Below are positions 10,730-22,470 of a DNA stretch of 64,000 nt, in pieces (position 1 is the stretch's first letter; each line of letters starts with the position of its first letter). Source of the DNA: Orientallactaga sibirica (taxonomy: Eukaryota; Chordata; Mammalia; Rodentia; Dipodidae); the NCBI GenBank assembly GCA_036365145.1, contig JAEOAD010000052.1:11655501-11719500 (forward strand). Direction: 5' to 3'. The translations under genes and the position numbers were made by a program. The notes under the pieces are model-generated. The model saw only the letters and a program-made list of their open reading frames with translations, made no database searches and was not told where the DNA came from.

Positions 10730-10978
10730 ATGGACGCTGACTTCCCATCAGAAACCTTGGAAGCCAGAAGGCAGTGTTATGACATACTCAAAATGCTGAA
10801 AGAAAGACTGTCAACTGAAATTTTTATATTCCGTAAAAGCTGCCCTTCAAAAATGAAGGATAAATTAAAATATTCTCAACTCAACAAAAACAGAGAGAAA
10901 TTGTTTTTGGAAGCCCTGTCCTGCATGAAACATCTAAGAGAGTTTTTCAAGTTGAAATACAAGCGTACCAGGCAGTAA
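10730..10978 (+). pseudogene. Remnant of LINE-1 ORF1p C-terminal domain
   Basis: An 82-codon frame starts MDADFPSETLEARRQ and goes on through ILKMLKE and a basic end. Known L1 ORF1 proteins carry ADLSAETLQARREW followed by ILKEKN in the C-terminal RNA-binding domain, so the correspondence is clear though diverged. The N-terminal coiled coil is not readable upstream. This is a dead remnant, not a host gene. Confidence 0.7.
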
Positions 10979-11307
10979 CTCAAGTCCACATAAAGAGATA
11001 AAGACACTACGGAAGGTTAACTACATAAAGAAGTTTAAAAGATAATATGAATGGATTTTTCTTTCTTTTTTTCTTTCCCTATCTGACCTAAGACGCAACT
11101 ACCTAAAGCAATAATTACAAGCTGATAATGCATAAAATGTAATTTTATAGCAACTCTCTATACAAAGTAGGGAGGAATGAACAGAGCTTCGTGAGAGCAA
11201 GACTTCTTTTATGGACAATTAAAATTAAGTTGGTATTATCCAAACTAGATTGTTATTAATATGTTAATTATAATTTCTAGGTAGGCTACAATGAAAATTA
11301 CTCAGAA

Positions 11308-11515
11308 GGACTGGAGAGATGGCTTAGCAGTTAAGGTGCTTTCCTGCAAAGCCAAAGGACCAAGATTCAATTCCCCAGGACCCCTATAACCCAGATGCAC
11401 AAGGTGGCACATGCATCTGGAGTTTGTGTGTAGTGGCTGGAGGCCATGGCATGCCATTCTTTCTCTCCCTATCTGCTCTCTCTCTCTTAAATAAATAAAT
11501 AAAAGATTTTTTTAA
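11308..11515 (+). mobile_element. DIP-like SINE inside the LINE-1
   Basis: It runs from GACTGGAGAGATGGCTTAGC to an AAATAAATAAATAAA tail. Target duplications GAAAATTACTCA lie at 11293-11304 and 11518-11529, so it inserted after the L1. Confidence 0.92.
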
Positions 11516-12506
11516 AAGAAAATTACTCAAAAAAGTAACAGTAAGGGAATTAAATGATACTGTCGTATCAGAACATAACAGAAGGCATTAATAGAGGAAC
11601 AAAAAGATCTAAATAAAATAGCAAAATGCAGACCTATATTTTCTTACTGATTATATTAAATGTAAATAGAGTAAAATTCAACAAAAAAACAAAGATTGCC
11701 AAAATGAATTTAAAATTTTGAAGTCCTAGGTGTATGCTGTTTGTAAGAGACATATTTTAGGTTCAAAAACACGAATAGGTAGGAGGGAAAAGGGTGGTTG
11801 AAGATGTAGCAAGCACATAGCAACCAAAGAAAATTGTACTAAAAAGTCTGGAAGCAAAATAGACTTTAAACAAAGCTTTCACCAGAGATAAGACTATTTT
11901 ACGATAATAAAAGGTCGATCTGCTTGAGAGATATAACAAACACGAACATGCATGCACCTAACAGTGGGCCTCCAAATAACGAAGCAGAAATGGCCAGAAC
12001 TAAAAGAAAAGTAAAGCATTCACTGACAATAAAGACTTTAGCATCCTAATTTCTGTAATGTAGAAACAAGAGGACAGAAGACCAAGGAAGAACTAGAAGC
12101 TCTGAACACTCTAAGCTAACTAGGCCTAATAGACACCTGTAACACAGTCCACTCCACAAGAGCACAGTGTACATGCAACACTCATGTAGGACACATGTTA
12201 GGCCATAACATGACTTCATTAACTTCAGAAGGATGAAACTCATATGACATAGATTTTTCTAGCTCCATAAGGTTGAACTGGGATTCAATAGCAGAAAGTG
12301 ATTTAATAGTTCAGCAGTATGTGGAAGTTCAACAGCATACTTAAATAACTAATGGGTAAGACAAGAAGGAATCACAAGGAACATTAAAATACACTGAGAT
12401 AAATAAAAATAAAAACACAACATACCAAAACTTAGGGGTACTGCTGAAGCTTTATTCAAAGAGAAATGTATGCCTGTTCATTCCTTGATTTAAAAAGAGG
12501 ATTTAG

Positions 12507-12767
12507 GGCTGGAGAGATGGCTTAGTGGTTAAGGCGCCGGCCTGCTAAGCCTAAGAACCGGGTTCCTATCTCCAGGTCCCACGTTTAGCCAGATGCAAAG
12601 TGACACAAGGGCGCAATGCCGCACTTGCCCACAAGGGGGTGCACACATCTGGATTTCATTCACAGCAGCTGAGAGACTGTTGGCACGCCCATCTCTATCT
12701 GTCTTCCTCTCCCTCTCTGTCTGTCTCTCTCTGTGTCTCTCTCCAAAAAAATAAATAAAATAATAAA
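12507..12767 (+). mobile_element. DIP-like SINE, long subfamily A, inside the LINE-1
   Basis: The head is GGGCTGGAGAGATGGCTTAG and the body has CAAGGGCGCAATGCCGCAC and CACAAGGGGGTGCAC. AAAAAGAGGATTT repeats on both sides of the element as target duplication, and the L1 text continues beyond. Confidence 0.92.
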
Positions 12768-12879
12768 AAGAGGATTTGAAACCAGTAACCTAAAGTTTCC
12801 CTTTAAGAAATTAGAAAATCCCAACTAAACAGAAAACAGCAAAAGGAAATAAAGATTCAGGCACGAAGAAGTAAGTCAT

Positions 12880-13287
12880 CAAAGACCAGGAAAAGAACTC
12901 AAGTTGGTACCCAGCGTAGTCACAAGTAGCTCAAGAGGGCCACAAAGCAGAGCTGACAAGGATGGTGAGGGGACATTCTGAGGAGGGCAGAGTTCCTGAT
13001 GAAGAGAGTTCCAATGGTGCACACTTCCAACCTTGATGGGGGTGACCAAGATGCCTTTTAGTTGGCTAAGGAAGAAAATCAACCAGATGAAGCAAGAAGC
13101 CATTGTCAGCAGTGAGGGGGGACAAGGCATAGCCCCCCACTGTCACCATCAACAGTCTGAGGAGTTCCCTTAATCATCTAGGGACTTGACTAGGGAGTCA
13201 AGGGAGAAAAGAATGTCAGTACCAGCCAGTATGGGGCAGAGTTAGGGTTTTCTTAATGGTATTCTAATAGCAATTTTAAGCAGGAGG

Positions 13288-13327
<40 letters not shown>

Positions 13328-14690
13328 GGTAAGACCCTCCCTAGAGAGTGAGTGTGGGTTTTTCAAAGATGGGTCACACTTCTCTGTCTTTACAAGTCAC
13401 ATAAAGGATTTGGGTGAGTTTGAAAGTTATTATCTTCAAAGGATTATTAAGAAATCTAAGTGAGATCACAGAATGTCTCTTGTAGGACATCTGACAGGAT
13501 TTCAATTGTTACTGGAAGGTAGGATATCTTTCCTGTACACAAACTTAATAGACTAGTTTGAGGTTCCCAGAAGATGCCCAGGAAAAGGCATGAGACCCTG
13601 CCCAAGGTCATATACATTCAAGCCTAGAGCATGGCTCATTGCTATTTTAACATTAAGCATCTATATATGAAAGAAAAAAATTTTAAATCTCTGCAACCTT
13701 CATAGCAAATGCTGGTAAACATGCAGAATTCTTCTCAGCTGGCAAGAAGCTTTGACCTGGCTCCTGGGAACGGGGCTCCTCCCCATGCTCCATAATCTGA
13801 CCAGTTTATATCCTGTCCTGGCCCAGCCTCTATAAAACTGGGCACTAGAGACAGTAGCATGGAGCACAGAGAAAGGTCAGGGTCAAAATAAAAAGGATTG
13901 GGAAGAAAAGAGAGCAGATACCACAGGGTTTTATAGCCGTTTGGATCTTTGAGAAGTAAGAAAGGGAAAAACTGAGTTTAGTCCTAGTTCTCTAATTTTC
14001 TGCTTTTTTGATCTAAGATAGTGCCTCTGAGCCCTCGCTCCTTCACCTGTGAAATGAGAATAGCAATGCTTGCCTCGCCTACATCACAGGATTTCTGTGT
14101 GACTCAGGTGGAATAATGTGTACAAAGCAGGTATAAACGCCAGCTGTGAACTCTCAAACTTGTGATAAATGTGCTTGTTTGCAGTTACTGGAATGAGTGC
14201 CACTTCTGACAAGTTTTCAATAGTAAGAACACCTCAAGGACAGCCTTTGAGTTGGGAGGGTGGAAGCTTGAAAGGGAATTCTGATTCTGGAGAGAAATGA
14301 GCACCCAAATTGCCATTCGGACAACACCTGCCTATCTCAGGAAAAGATGTGGAGTGGGATAGAGGGACGTATGGACACGGGTCCAGCCATGTACATCCCC
14401 ATTGTCCATACCCACAATGGCTAGGGGCAGAGGTGGATAAGTTGGTAGCAACCCAGAGCTGAGGTCAGGCCACTGGAACCCCTGAGCTGTGAGGTGCGGA
14501 GGAGAATGTGGGTTTTGGAGATGAAGAGATGTCTGGGAACACAGAAGTCTCCTCAGAAGACAAAGGAGGTGAAAAATAACTAAGATTTTAGGTAGAGATT
14601 CACAAATAGGAAAAGATAAGCAACAGTGTTAATCTGCTCATGTCAAACAACAGGCTTTGGAAGAGAGAAATGGAGCAGTTTCAGAAACAT
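12880..14690. other. Intron stretch; GACA repeat and MIR remnant
   Basis: 13289-13327 is (GACA)n. About 13995-14150 reads like a MIR SINE core ('cacctgtgaaatgagaatag' is a MIR-type phrase). The rest looks unique, and no gene is recognised. Confidence 0.5.
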
Positions 14691-14757
14691 CTGTAAAGAT
14701 ATATATAAATATATATGTGTGTGTATATACTTTTTTAAAAAAAATTTCTTTTCTTTT

Positions 14758-14987
14758 TTTTGGAGAGAGACAGAGAGAGAGGGGAGAGGAAGACAGAGAC
14801 AGCAACCTCTCAGCTGCTGCAAATGAAATCCAGATGCGTGCGCCCTCTTGTCAAGTGCGGCATTGCGCCCTTGCATCACTGCATCTGGCTAAACCTGGGA
14901 GCTGGAGATTGGAACTGCTGGAGATTGGAATCAGCATTCTTAGGCTTAGGGGGCAGGTGCCTTAATCCCTAAGCCATCTCTCCAGCC

Positions 14988-14988
<1 letters not shown>
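14758..14988 (-). mobile_element. DIP-like SINE, long subfamily A
   Basis: Reverse landmarks are a GAGA stretch, CTCAGCTGCTGCAAATGAAA, GCGGCATTGCGCCCTTGCAT and CCATCTCTCCAGCC at the head. A short piece (CTGGAGATTGGAA) is doubled at about 14904-14931. Confidence 0.9.
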
Positions 14989-15043
<55 letters not shown>

Positions 15044-15060
15044 ATATTTTTTTTTTTTTA
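14989..15060 (+). repeat. (TA)n(TG)n microsatellite and T-run
   Basis: ATATATATATG, then about 18 TG units, then TATATGTATA and a T-run. It abuts the SINE head and may be an expansion of the target sequence; a similar ATATATAAATATATATGTG lies at the other side near 14700. Confidence 0.9.
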
Positions 15061-17240
15061 AGAAGAAATTCTGTTGTGGACTTGCTGTAAGTAGAGGTGC
15101 CAGGGTGTCATGAGAAAGGTCTCTGGGAAGGGCAGGTTACCCAGTCTTGTCTTTGCCTGTGGCACTTCTGGTTTTGCAAGGATGAGCCAGGTGTGATGGA
15201 TGGGTGGAGGAGCCTCAGCTGGGGAAGCAGGAGGGGAACACCTGGACAACCAGATACCTGAAGCTTCACAGCTCACTTGCTTTTCAGTGACTTGAGTGGG
15301 AGCATCCAAAGGAAGCTGTTCAGCCAGCAGAGCTCGTGCAGAGACGCGAGCCTTCTACCATTTCCTCCTTACCTGCAGTGCTAGCCACGGTATGCCCCAT
15401 CTGTTTCCTGGCCCCGGGCTTTTCACTGGCCTCAGTATGGCACTGAACTCTGGCTGAGTGTGATGCAGATACTCCCAGATCAGGGTTGCTTTGAGAGCTG
15501 ACAGGTCTAGAAACCCCTTAAGTTGGAGGGCAAGGCATGCAGCTTCTAAGTTTCTTATGCACAATCCCACTTTTTCTCCAGTACTGAGCCACGTACAGCC
15601 TGTAGTAGAATTTCATAACTTCTGAGGGCATGACACCAGCTGCTCTTCACGGTGACCCGTGGGAGCTGGCCTGATCATTCAGCAACCAACGCGGTGGTCC
15701 TCAGAGGAGGAGCTTCCTGGGCTGGGAAAGAGACAGCGTTCTGCAGAGACACTGCAGGATCAGGCTGCACGCATGCTTTGCTGCCGTGAACCTCGGGGTG
15801 GCTATAGTCATTTCATGGCCCGGGGATGCTTCTTAATATGCTCGACGCTGGAAAGCACTAGAAAAGCAGAGGCAGCAAAAACGGAGCCAACTATCCTCAA
15901 CTGCCTGCTTCATCCATTTCTTGAAGCCGGGACATGAAATGAAATTTACTCAGTCCAGTGATGTACAGGAGACCCATGGTGGGTCCATGTAGTCACTTGT
16001 GCTGTCCAGAACCACCCCACCTTTCTCATTCCTAACCGTGGACTCTGGAAGGTCAGGAGCTGGCAGGTGTCTTGAGCGAGTGAATCCTCAACAAGGCACC
16101 ATCAGTTAGTTCCCCTGGGACTTGCTGAGAAAAGACATTCTTGCAGGCTAGGACTTTGGCCTTGAGCCCCTGATTGGTACCTTACCTTAGAGAGCCTGAA
16201 AGATTCCTTTTGCACCCAGGAGAGTCTGGTCCTAGATATCTCTAACGATGGCAGCCTGGCTTTCCAGGACAAAGCTGACTTCTTCCAGCCGAAGAACAGG
16301 AGTCTGTAAGGTGTTCCAGTGGAGCAGGACGGAGCAGGGCACAGCTCAGCAAGAGCAGAACCAGGTTTAGAACAGGACACCCACTAGCAAGAGGACATTT
16401 GACTTCGGGGTTGTAGGTCCCCACCCCCTACCAACGCTCTTGCTGCTCTGTAGGACTATTGAGGCCAGATGGAACTCTGTTCTTTACCTTTGAAGCCAGA
16501 AAACAGCCAGAATCCTGTCCCCAAAGCCACATTTCATATCTTCCAGGACTCCAAGAGTAACCACTGTCACTCCCCACCCCCCACCACCCCGTGACCTTGT
16601 CTGGTTGGATCCGGTTGTGAACATGCACCAACCAGCTGAGACCACTTGGGGACTGGGTTTCTTCAGCTCAGGGGAGTGAGAAGTAGGAGAAAGTACAAAG
16701 AGGAAGGGAAAAGTAGGGAAGGTGCTGGTGGCTTTGGTACATGAGTACATGAGAGGGTGTCTCAGCAAATAATTCTCAGAGCAAGGCAAAGCTATTCTGG
16801 ACCAAAAAGTGTGATTTTCATCTCATTGTTGAGTCTGAGTAGTCTGTAATGTTACAATCATATATAACAGTAATTGTTTGAGAAAGATAGCCAAGTCTTC
16901 TCAGAGTGAAAATGCACCCAAGCCATAAGGTTCATTTCGTCCACTGTCCCATCCACCCACCTGATGCCATGCAAGGTCTGGGGATAATCGGACAGGCTCC
17001 CCACCTTTGGTGTTACCTGCACCTGAGGGCCCCCTGATAAGACTCCTGAGACTGCCTGGGACTTACCTCCTAAGTCACCTCATGATACCAAAACAGGAAC
17101 TGGGATGTGAGCAATTTTGAGAAAGGACTAATAGTTGTTTAAAGGTTATGACTATAATTCTCTGAGCACAGAGTGTTCATCATCACAAGAAGCCCATTGC
17201 TATTAGAACTGTATAGTAGGACAGTGAAACCCATTACTTT
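15061..17240. other. Intron stretch without recognised genes
   Basis: Mostly unique with ordinary base composition. Several 80-100-codon frames occur on both strands, but none has domain features, splice boundaries or family similarity I can name. Confidence 0.5.
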
Positions 17241-17382
17241 GCATGCTAAGGAAAATAAATAATAATAATGATAATAATAATAAAGTATAGTGGGTTGTGT
17301 GTGTGTGTGTGTATACATAGGTGCTATGGTACACATAAAGAATCCAGAACACTCTTCAGGATATTGGGATATCAATCCTCTC

Positions 17383-17543
17383 TTTCCATTTTTTTTTTTT
17401 TTTTTGGTTTTCTGAGGCAGGGTCTCACCTCTCACCTGGAATTCACTATGTGTAGTCTCAGGGTGGCCTTGAACTCACGGAAATCCTCCTACCTCTGCCT
17501 CCCACATGCTGGGATCAAAGGTGTGCGCCACCACGCTCGGCTC
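17383..17543 (-). mobile_element. B1 SINE
   Basis: T-run, then GAGGCAGGGTCTCACC, GGCCTTGAACTCACGG, GCTGGGATCAAAGGTGTGCG and CCACGCTCGGCT. Upstream short AAT and TG repeats (17256-17315) are not part of it. Confidence 0.9.
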
Positions 17544-17556
17544 CTTCCATCTTTTT

Positions 17557-17764
17557 TGAGGACAGGGTCAGACTCTTGTTTCGCCTAGCTGGCCCGTGAG
17601 CTTTGGGACTCTTGTCACTCTACTTCCCATTCGCCATAGTCAGGTGAGGACTACAGGCGCATATGCCACTTTGTGCACGGTTTTACTCAGGTCCTGGGTA
17701 TCAAACACAGGTCAGCAGACTTGCGGAGCAAGTGCCTTTAGTCTCTGGGCCATATCCCCAGCCA
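17557..17764 (-). mobile_element. B4 SINE, diverged
   Basis: A B1-like left part (GAGGACAGGGTCAGACTC) is joined to an ID-like right part ending GGGCCATATCCCCAGCC, the usual B4 layout in reverse. Confidence 0.65.
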
Positions 17765-17872
17765 TGCGTTCGTCTTCTTCTTTTTTCCTAAATGGGATTT
17801 GTTTTTATATGTTTATGTGTAGCTTGTATGCATGTATGTGAATGTACCTATGTCTGCAGGTGCTTATCATGT

Positions 17873-17875
<3 letters not shown>

Positions 17876-17908
<33 letters not shown>
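17876..17908 (+). repeat. (TG)n microsatellite
   Basis: About 16 TG units follow a run of TATG-type variants from 17810. Confidence 0.95.
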
Positions 17909-17911
<3 letters not shown>

Positions 17912-17959
17912 TATGGAGACAAGAGGTCAACATCAGTTGTCTTTCTCAGTCACTCTCCA

Positions 17960-18144
17960 CTTTTTTTTTATTTAATTTTAGACACACAGAGAGAATGGGC
18001 TCACCAGAGTTTCTAGCCACTGCAAACGAACTCCAGATGCATGTGCCCCCTTGTGCATCTGGCTTACGTGGGTGCTGGGGAATTGAACCTGGGTCCTTTG
18101 GCTTTTCAGGAAAGTGCCTTAACCACTAAGCCACCCTTCCAGCC
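17960..18144 (-). mobile_element. DIP-like SINE, short subfamily
   Basis: Landmarks are GAGAATGGGCTCACCAGAG, TTGTGCATCTGGCTTACGTG, TTGAACCTGGGTCCTTTGGC and CCACCCTTCCAGCC. TCTCCACTTT on the left and CCTCCACTTTA on the right look like the target duplication. Confidence 0.9.
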
Positions 18145-18167
18145 CTCCACTTTATTTTATTTTATTT

Positions 18168-18372
18168 TTTGTGACAATGTCTCACCCTAAACCCAGAGCT
18201 CACTGCTCAGGCTGGCCAGCTATCCCTAGAATCATCCTACTTGTGCTTTCCTAGAGCTGGTTTTACAGTCACATGCCTTCATGCCCAGTTTTCACATGGG
18301 TTCTGGGGATCTGAACTTAGGTCCTCATGTCTGTGCATAAGCACATGACCCACGGAGCTATCTCAAGCAGCC
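18168..18372 (-). mobile_element. B4 SINE, diverged
   Basis: A B1-like part with AATGTCTCACCC and CAGGCTGGCCAGC is followed by GGTTCTGGGGATCTGAAC and an ID-like end (GGAGCTATCTCAAGCAGCC). Confidence 0.65.
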
Positions 18373-18528
18373 CCTCATTCACACTTTCTCATGACTCTTG
18401 AATATGAATGCTTTCCCAGTCTCAGCATGGGAATGTCAAGAGCCCTCAGCTGCCAATAAATACAAAACAGACATGTAAATAACTATCACAAGGAAAAGAA
18501 GTGCTGAGGGATCGAAGCTTTAAACCAT

Positions 18529-19138
18529 ATAACAGTTTCCTTCTCATTGCTAAGACAAAACTTCTGAGCAGAAGCAGCTTATGGGAGGACAGGGCTTCTT
18601 TGGGCTTATAGTTTTTTATTTTTTTATTTTTTTATTATAGAGAGAATGAGTGAGAGAGAGAGAATTGGCACACTAGCACCTCAGCCACTGCAAGCGAACT
18701 CCAGACACTTGTACCACCTAGTGGGCATATGCGACCTTGCGCTTGCCTCACCTTTGTGTGTCTGGCTAACATGTGATCTGGAGAGTTGAACATGGGTCCT
18801 TAGACTTTGCAGGCAAGCGCCTTAACTGCTACGCCATCTCTCCAGCCCTGGCTTACAGTTTTGAGAGGAAGATTTATCATGGTAGGGAAAGCATGGCAGG
18901 TCTGAGAAGGAATCCTGGGTTACATCTCCACAGCAGCAGGAAGGAAGTCGTTTGAGTGAACTACCCTTGAATACCCAATAGCTGGACTAGCATACCTCAG
19001 TGTCCTCCCTCAGCAGCACGCCTCCTCCAGATAACTCCACCTCCCAAAGGCTCCACAACCTTCCCAACTGCCATCAGGTGGAGTCCAAGTATTTAAAGAA
19101 CCTGAGCCAAAGGGGTAACATTTCGCCCAAACCATTAC
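18529..19138 (-). mobile_element. LTR-type element interrupted by a SINE
   Basis: The left part (CTAAGACAAAACTTCTGAGC, GGGCTTATAG) and the right part (GGCTTACAGTTTTGAGAGG, CCTCCTCCAGATAACTCCAC, AACCATTACAAACTAC) belong to the same TGTAG...CTACCACA-type family and rejoin across the SINE at 18615-18849. Confidence 0.75.
18615..18849 (-). mobile_element. DIP-like SINE, long subfamily B, inside the LTR
   Basis: The body carries CACCTAGTGGGCATATGCGA and CTTGCGCTTGCCTCACC, a variant also seen at 23425 and 35645. Duplications GGCTTATAGTTTT (18603-18615 region) and GGCTTACAGTTTT (18850-18862) flank it. Confidence 0.9.
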
Positions 19139-19576
19139 AAACTACATCTAATTCCAGGCCAATGGACATTGACTGCTGGTACACAGTGCCATCTCTATCT
19201 TTGGCTGTCTCTTGTATTTCAGGGGATAGGAGCCTGCCGACACTTTCCTGCCTCCCTCAATGCAAAGAGTTTGCCATTAGGAAGTATTTACTTGAGATCT
19301 GAAAGTTCTGGAAGAAGAGGATGCCATGATTGCTCTAGCAGCTTAATGGAAAGGCTCATGGGCTTCAGCAACTGGCAGACATAATGCTTTGAGAGCTTCT
19401 GTGTGTCTTTCTACAAATGTGACAGAAATGGCACCTGTTATGACATTTCCCCCACAATTCCTCTATTTGGGGATTTCAGGAATAGTGAATTTCTTGACTT
19501 TTGTTCCATTAGGTCTTTTGAACAATTTCATTAGCTGCTAAGTGCCTCCATCAGTCCTTTTGATTAGCACACCTAA

Positions 19577-19905
19577 TGTAGTGGTTTGAATGCACGGGCC
19601 CGTAGTCTCAGCGGTTTTTGATTAAGATTGAGCTTGGGACTTGAGTCACCAGTGGGTGGAGCCCTGCTGAGGAGAAGTTATGTCCCTGGGGGTGGATCTG
19701 TTAGTCCAGCCCTAAGGTGTGTAAATTCAGTTGCAGCTCTGGCTGTTCTTGGTTGATGTTTAGTGATGTCTCTTTGCTGTCATCTCTGGAAATGAGGCAG
19801 CTTCTGTCACCAGTGATGGTGTTCCCCCTGAAAGTCTGAAATAAACCCTTTCCTCCCATATGCTGCTTCCTGTTGGATGTTTGTCTGACAACACAAAGGT
19901 AACTT
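19577..19905 (+). mobile_element. LTR-type element, TGTAGTGGTTTGAATG family
   Basis: It starts TGTAGTGGTTTGAATGCACG and contains GAAATAAACCCTTTCCTCCC near 19840, then GTTGGATGTTTGTC and GGTAAC at the end. No clean target duplication was found. Confidence 0.65.
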
Positions 19906-20705
19906 TAACCCCCAGAGTGGCATCTGGCATAAATGCTTGGATTTTCTCTTCTGATCCGATCCATCTGCCAAGCTGGTATTTGCATTTCTTATACTGGCAA
20001 TTGGTAATGCCCCGGACCCTGCAGATCTTGTTGGCTTTATTCCTAGCATGTCAGTTAAGCACTAGAGGCCCTGCTGTTTCCCCTTGTGTTGCTCTGAAAG
20101 TTCAAAGTGATCAGGCTATCCCATACATAATGGCTCGTGGTACAGCTCTGCCATAATGAGGACTCTTGAGATGTCCTGGGATACCCTGGTAGAGTATTAA
20201 TTTGTTCACTGAATTGTGATTTTGTGAACATCTATGACATGCTTAATTTTTTTTTCTTAAGATTTAGGACTATCAGCTTTGTAGAACAAGGACATAAGGA
20301 CTCCTGTATTTTTCCAGGAGTGACTTATGAGAGGAGATACAAAGACTTGATCTCAGACAAGCAAAGTTTGTACTAAGCAATCTCACAGGATGAACTTGGA
20401 CTGGAGATGTGCATAGCTAAAAGGGGAGCTTATCTTTTAGTAGGAAAAGTACACCTGTTTACTTCCAATGTTATAGGTAAAAAGTTCAAGGAGTAGGTAA
20501 CTAATTAAGGAATTTAAAGAGAGCACATCTAGGGATTATTTATAAAACCTAATCATCAAATGGGCTTGCATGTGAAAGACTGTATGGACTTATCCTATCT
20601 AGGGAAAGAGCAGAGAGAAGTTACAGTTGCTAATATCACGTGCAGTTTGGCAGAATGATGCCTACTGATAAGGTGGTTGATATGTCAGCTTTAAAGAGAA
20701 CAGAA
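19906..20705. other. Intron stretch without recognised features
   Basis: It looks unique and moderately AT-rich. No gene or repeat is recognised. Confidence 0.5.
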
Positions 20706-20860
20706 TAGCCAGGTGTGGTGGCACACACCTTTAATCCCAGCACTTGGGAGGCAAAGGTAGGAGGATTACCATGAGTTCAAGGCCATGAGACTAAATTCCA
20801 GGTCAGCCTGGGCTAAAGTGAAACCATACCGCTAAAAAAATCCAAAAACAAAACAAAACA
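20706..20860 (+). mobile_element. B1 SINE
   Basis: CCAGGTGTGGTGGCACACAC, AATCCCAGCACTTGGGAGGC, AGGAGGATTACCATGAGTTC and CAGGTCAGCCTGGGCTA are followed by an A-rich CAAAAC tail. Confidence 0.93.
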
Positions 20861-22159
20861 ACAGAACAGCAGAGAAAATGTAAAGAGAGCATATATAAGA
20901 TGTATGAACTGTATCTACTGCAGGCAGTTAGCACCATGCCAGTAAAGCTGGTATGAAGTGGGTTAAAATTTCAACTTTGAATCCCAACCCAGATCGAAGA
21001 AGACTCAACTTTCCAACTACTCAGTCTTGAAGGCACAAAAGTAATATTTTTTGTTTCATGTACCAAATACTATTCTAGAGATGAGGTACTTGGCTTCAGA
21101 CAGCAGAGAGGAATTCAGGACCTCCTGGAGAATGGCAGAAAGTAGATCAGTTAGCATATAGGCAAACTTGTTCTAATATAGACATCGAAAATTACATAAT
21201 TACATAAGCTAATGACTCTATCTCTAAATAGTTCCAGGATATCCCAGGGGCCATCACACTCTGCAGTATGAGGTCATGTGGACATGAAAGGGATGAATGC
21301 TCCTCTGTTATCCTTGTCCATGTGAGACTGGCTATTAGCCTCACATCCATGCCCTGGCCCAGGAGAAAGTGAAAGAAGAATGTGGAGGGCAGTCCATTTC
21401 CATTTGCACATATCTAAATCTTTACTCACCTTCCATTAGTAATTTGTTTCATTGGATTGCAAGGAAAACTGTCACTAGCTGGAAGGTCACACCAAGCTAA
21501 AATTCCAGAGTTCTGTTATCAAAGGGATGAAATGGAAAAGGACTCTGGGAGATGGTTCTCAGTGTCCGAGCAGAAGGTTTCCCTGAGAGTGGGTAGCAGA
21601 ACTCCTGGGTCTTCACATGATGTGGACTCTGCAGGGCAGGAGGTCAGACATTGGTGGTGAGGACCGTATGTGGGAAGATGACCATGGTGGAGGTGGTGGA
21701 GATGGTAAGTGCAGAGGTGATGCAGTGGTCCCTGTGACAATAAACATGGAGATGGGAGAGTGGTCAGTGCGAATAGTCAGGCTGGCTGGTCCTGATTTGG
21801 GCTCTTTGTATTCCTCAGCTTTAAGTAACGACTTTCCTAGTGCCAATGAGTATATAGATCTGGAGAAAGGACGTGACTTGCTCAGGGTGACACAGCGAGT
21901 GACTCGTTGAAAGGAGGCTAGGTTCCAGTCCTTCTTCTCTGGGCCAGTTTCTCTACGGTCTAGGTGCATGACAGTCAATGGCATAGGCAGTTTGAGGAAG
22001 GATGTTTCTAGAGCAGTGAGAGCCAAGGATGTCTAAGAACCCTGGGAAGCAGGAATGAATGCCCTCCATCCTCACCCTCAGTCTTCGTTCTGGAAAACAG
22101 CATGTTTCCCAGTTTGTGACATGGCTGATCACTCAACCTGAAGCCACTCTCAGCAGTGG
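20861..22159. other. Intron stretch with MIR remnant
   Basis: About 21830-21960 has MIR wording on the minus strand (TGACTTGCTCAGGGTGACAC). The rest looks unique. The GGTGGAGGTGGTGGAGATGG run near 21687 gives gly-rich frames that I do not regard as genes. Confidence 0.45.
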
Positions 22160-22470
22160 TTATTTAGCATGTGAGCCGTCCTTCCCTTCTCCTCACCTTC
22201 TCTTCCCCACCAGATAGCGTGGCAATGAAATACCACCTTGGCGGAATAGTAGATTTGTCATTTTTACATCTCCACATCCTAGTGTCTTCTGTTCCCGGTG
22301 ACAAATAAATCCCTGGGCTGATGGCTGGCCCCGGCCATTCATTAAGCAAATAAAGCCCTGGTGTGGGAGTCGGAGGCTCATAAATAATCCCTGGTGTTTT
22401 ATCCCCTCTAACCCGCTGCCTCCCAAGCTTTGCATATTTATACTAAAGGAGCGGTATTTCTGACACCGAC
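22160..22470. other. Candidate conserved non-coding element
   Basis: This repeat-free stretch is rich in AT-core motifs (GCATATTTATA, CATAAATAATCC, GGTGACAAATAAATCC, CATTCATTAAGC) set in GC-rich spacers. It has the look of deeply conserved intronic enhancers. This is a visual impression only. Confidence 0.3.

Larger units (their letters stand above)
9960..12870 (+). mobile_element. Old LINE-1 fragment (ORF1 end to ORF2 start), broken
   Basis: This AT-rich stretch reads as a decayed L1 in sense orientation. Around 10730-10978 it encodes a piece like the ORF1p C-terminal domain (SETLEARR). Around 11640-12470 it follows the start of ORF2 (the endonuclease region), for instance 'aatagactttaaacaaagct', 'atgcatgcacctaacag' and 'cacaacataccaaaactta', but stops and frameshifts interrupt every frame. 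Two later SINEs sit inside it. The lack of any open ORF2 and the heavy divergence point to an ancient, inactive copy. Confidence 0.75.
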
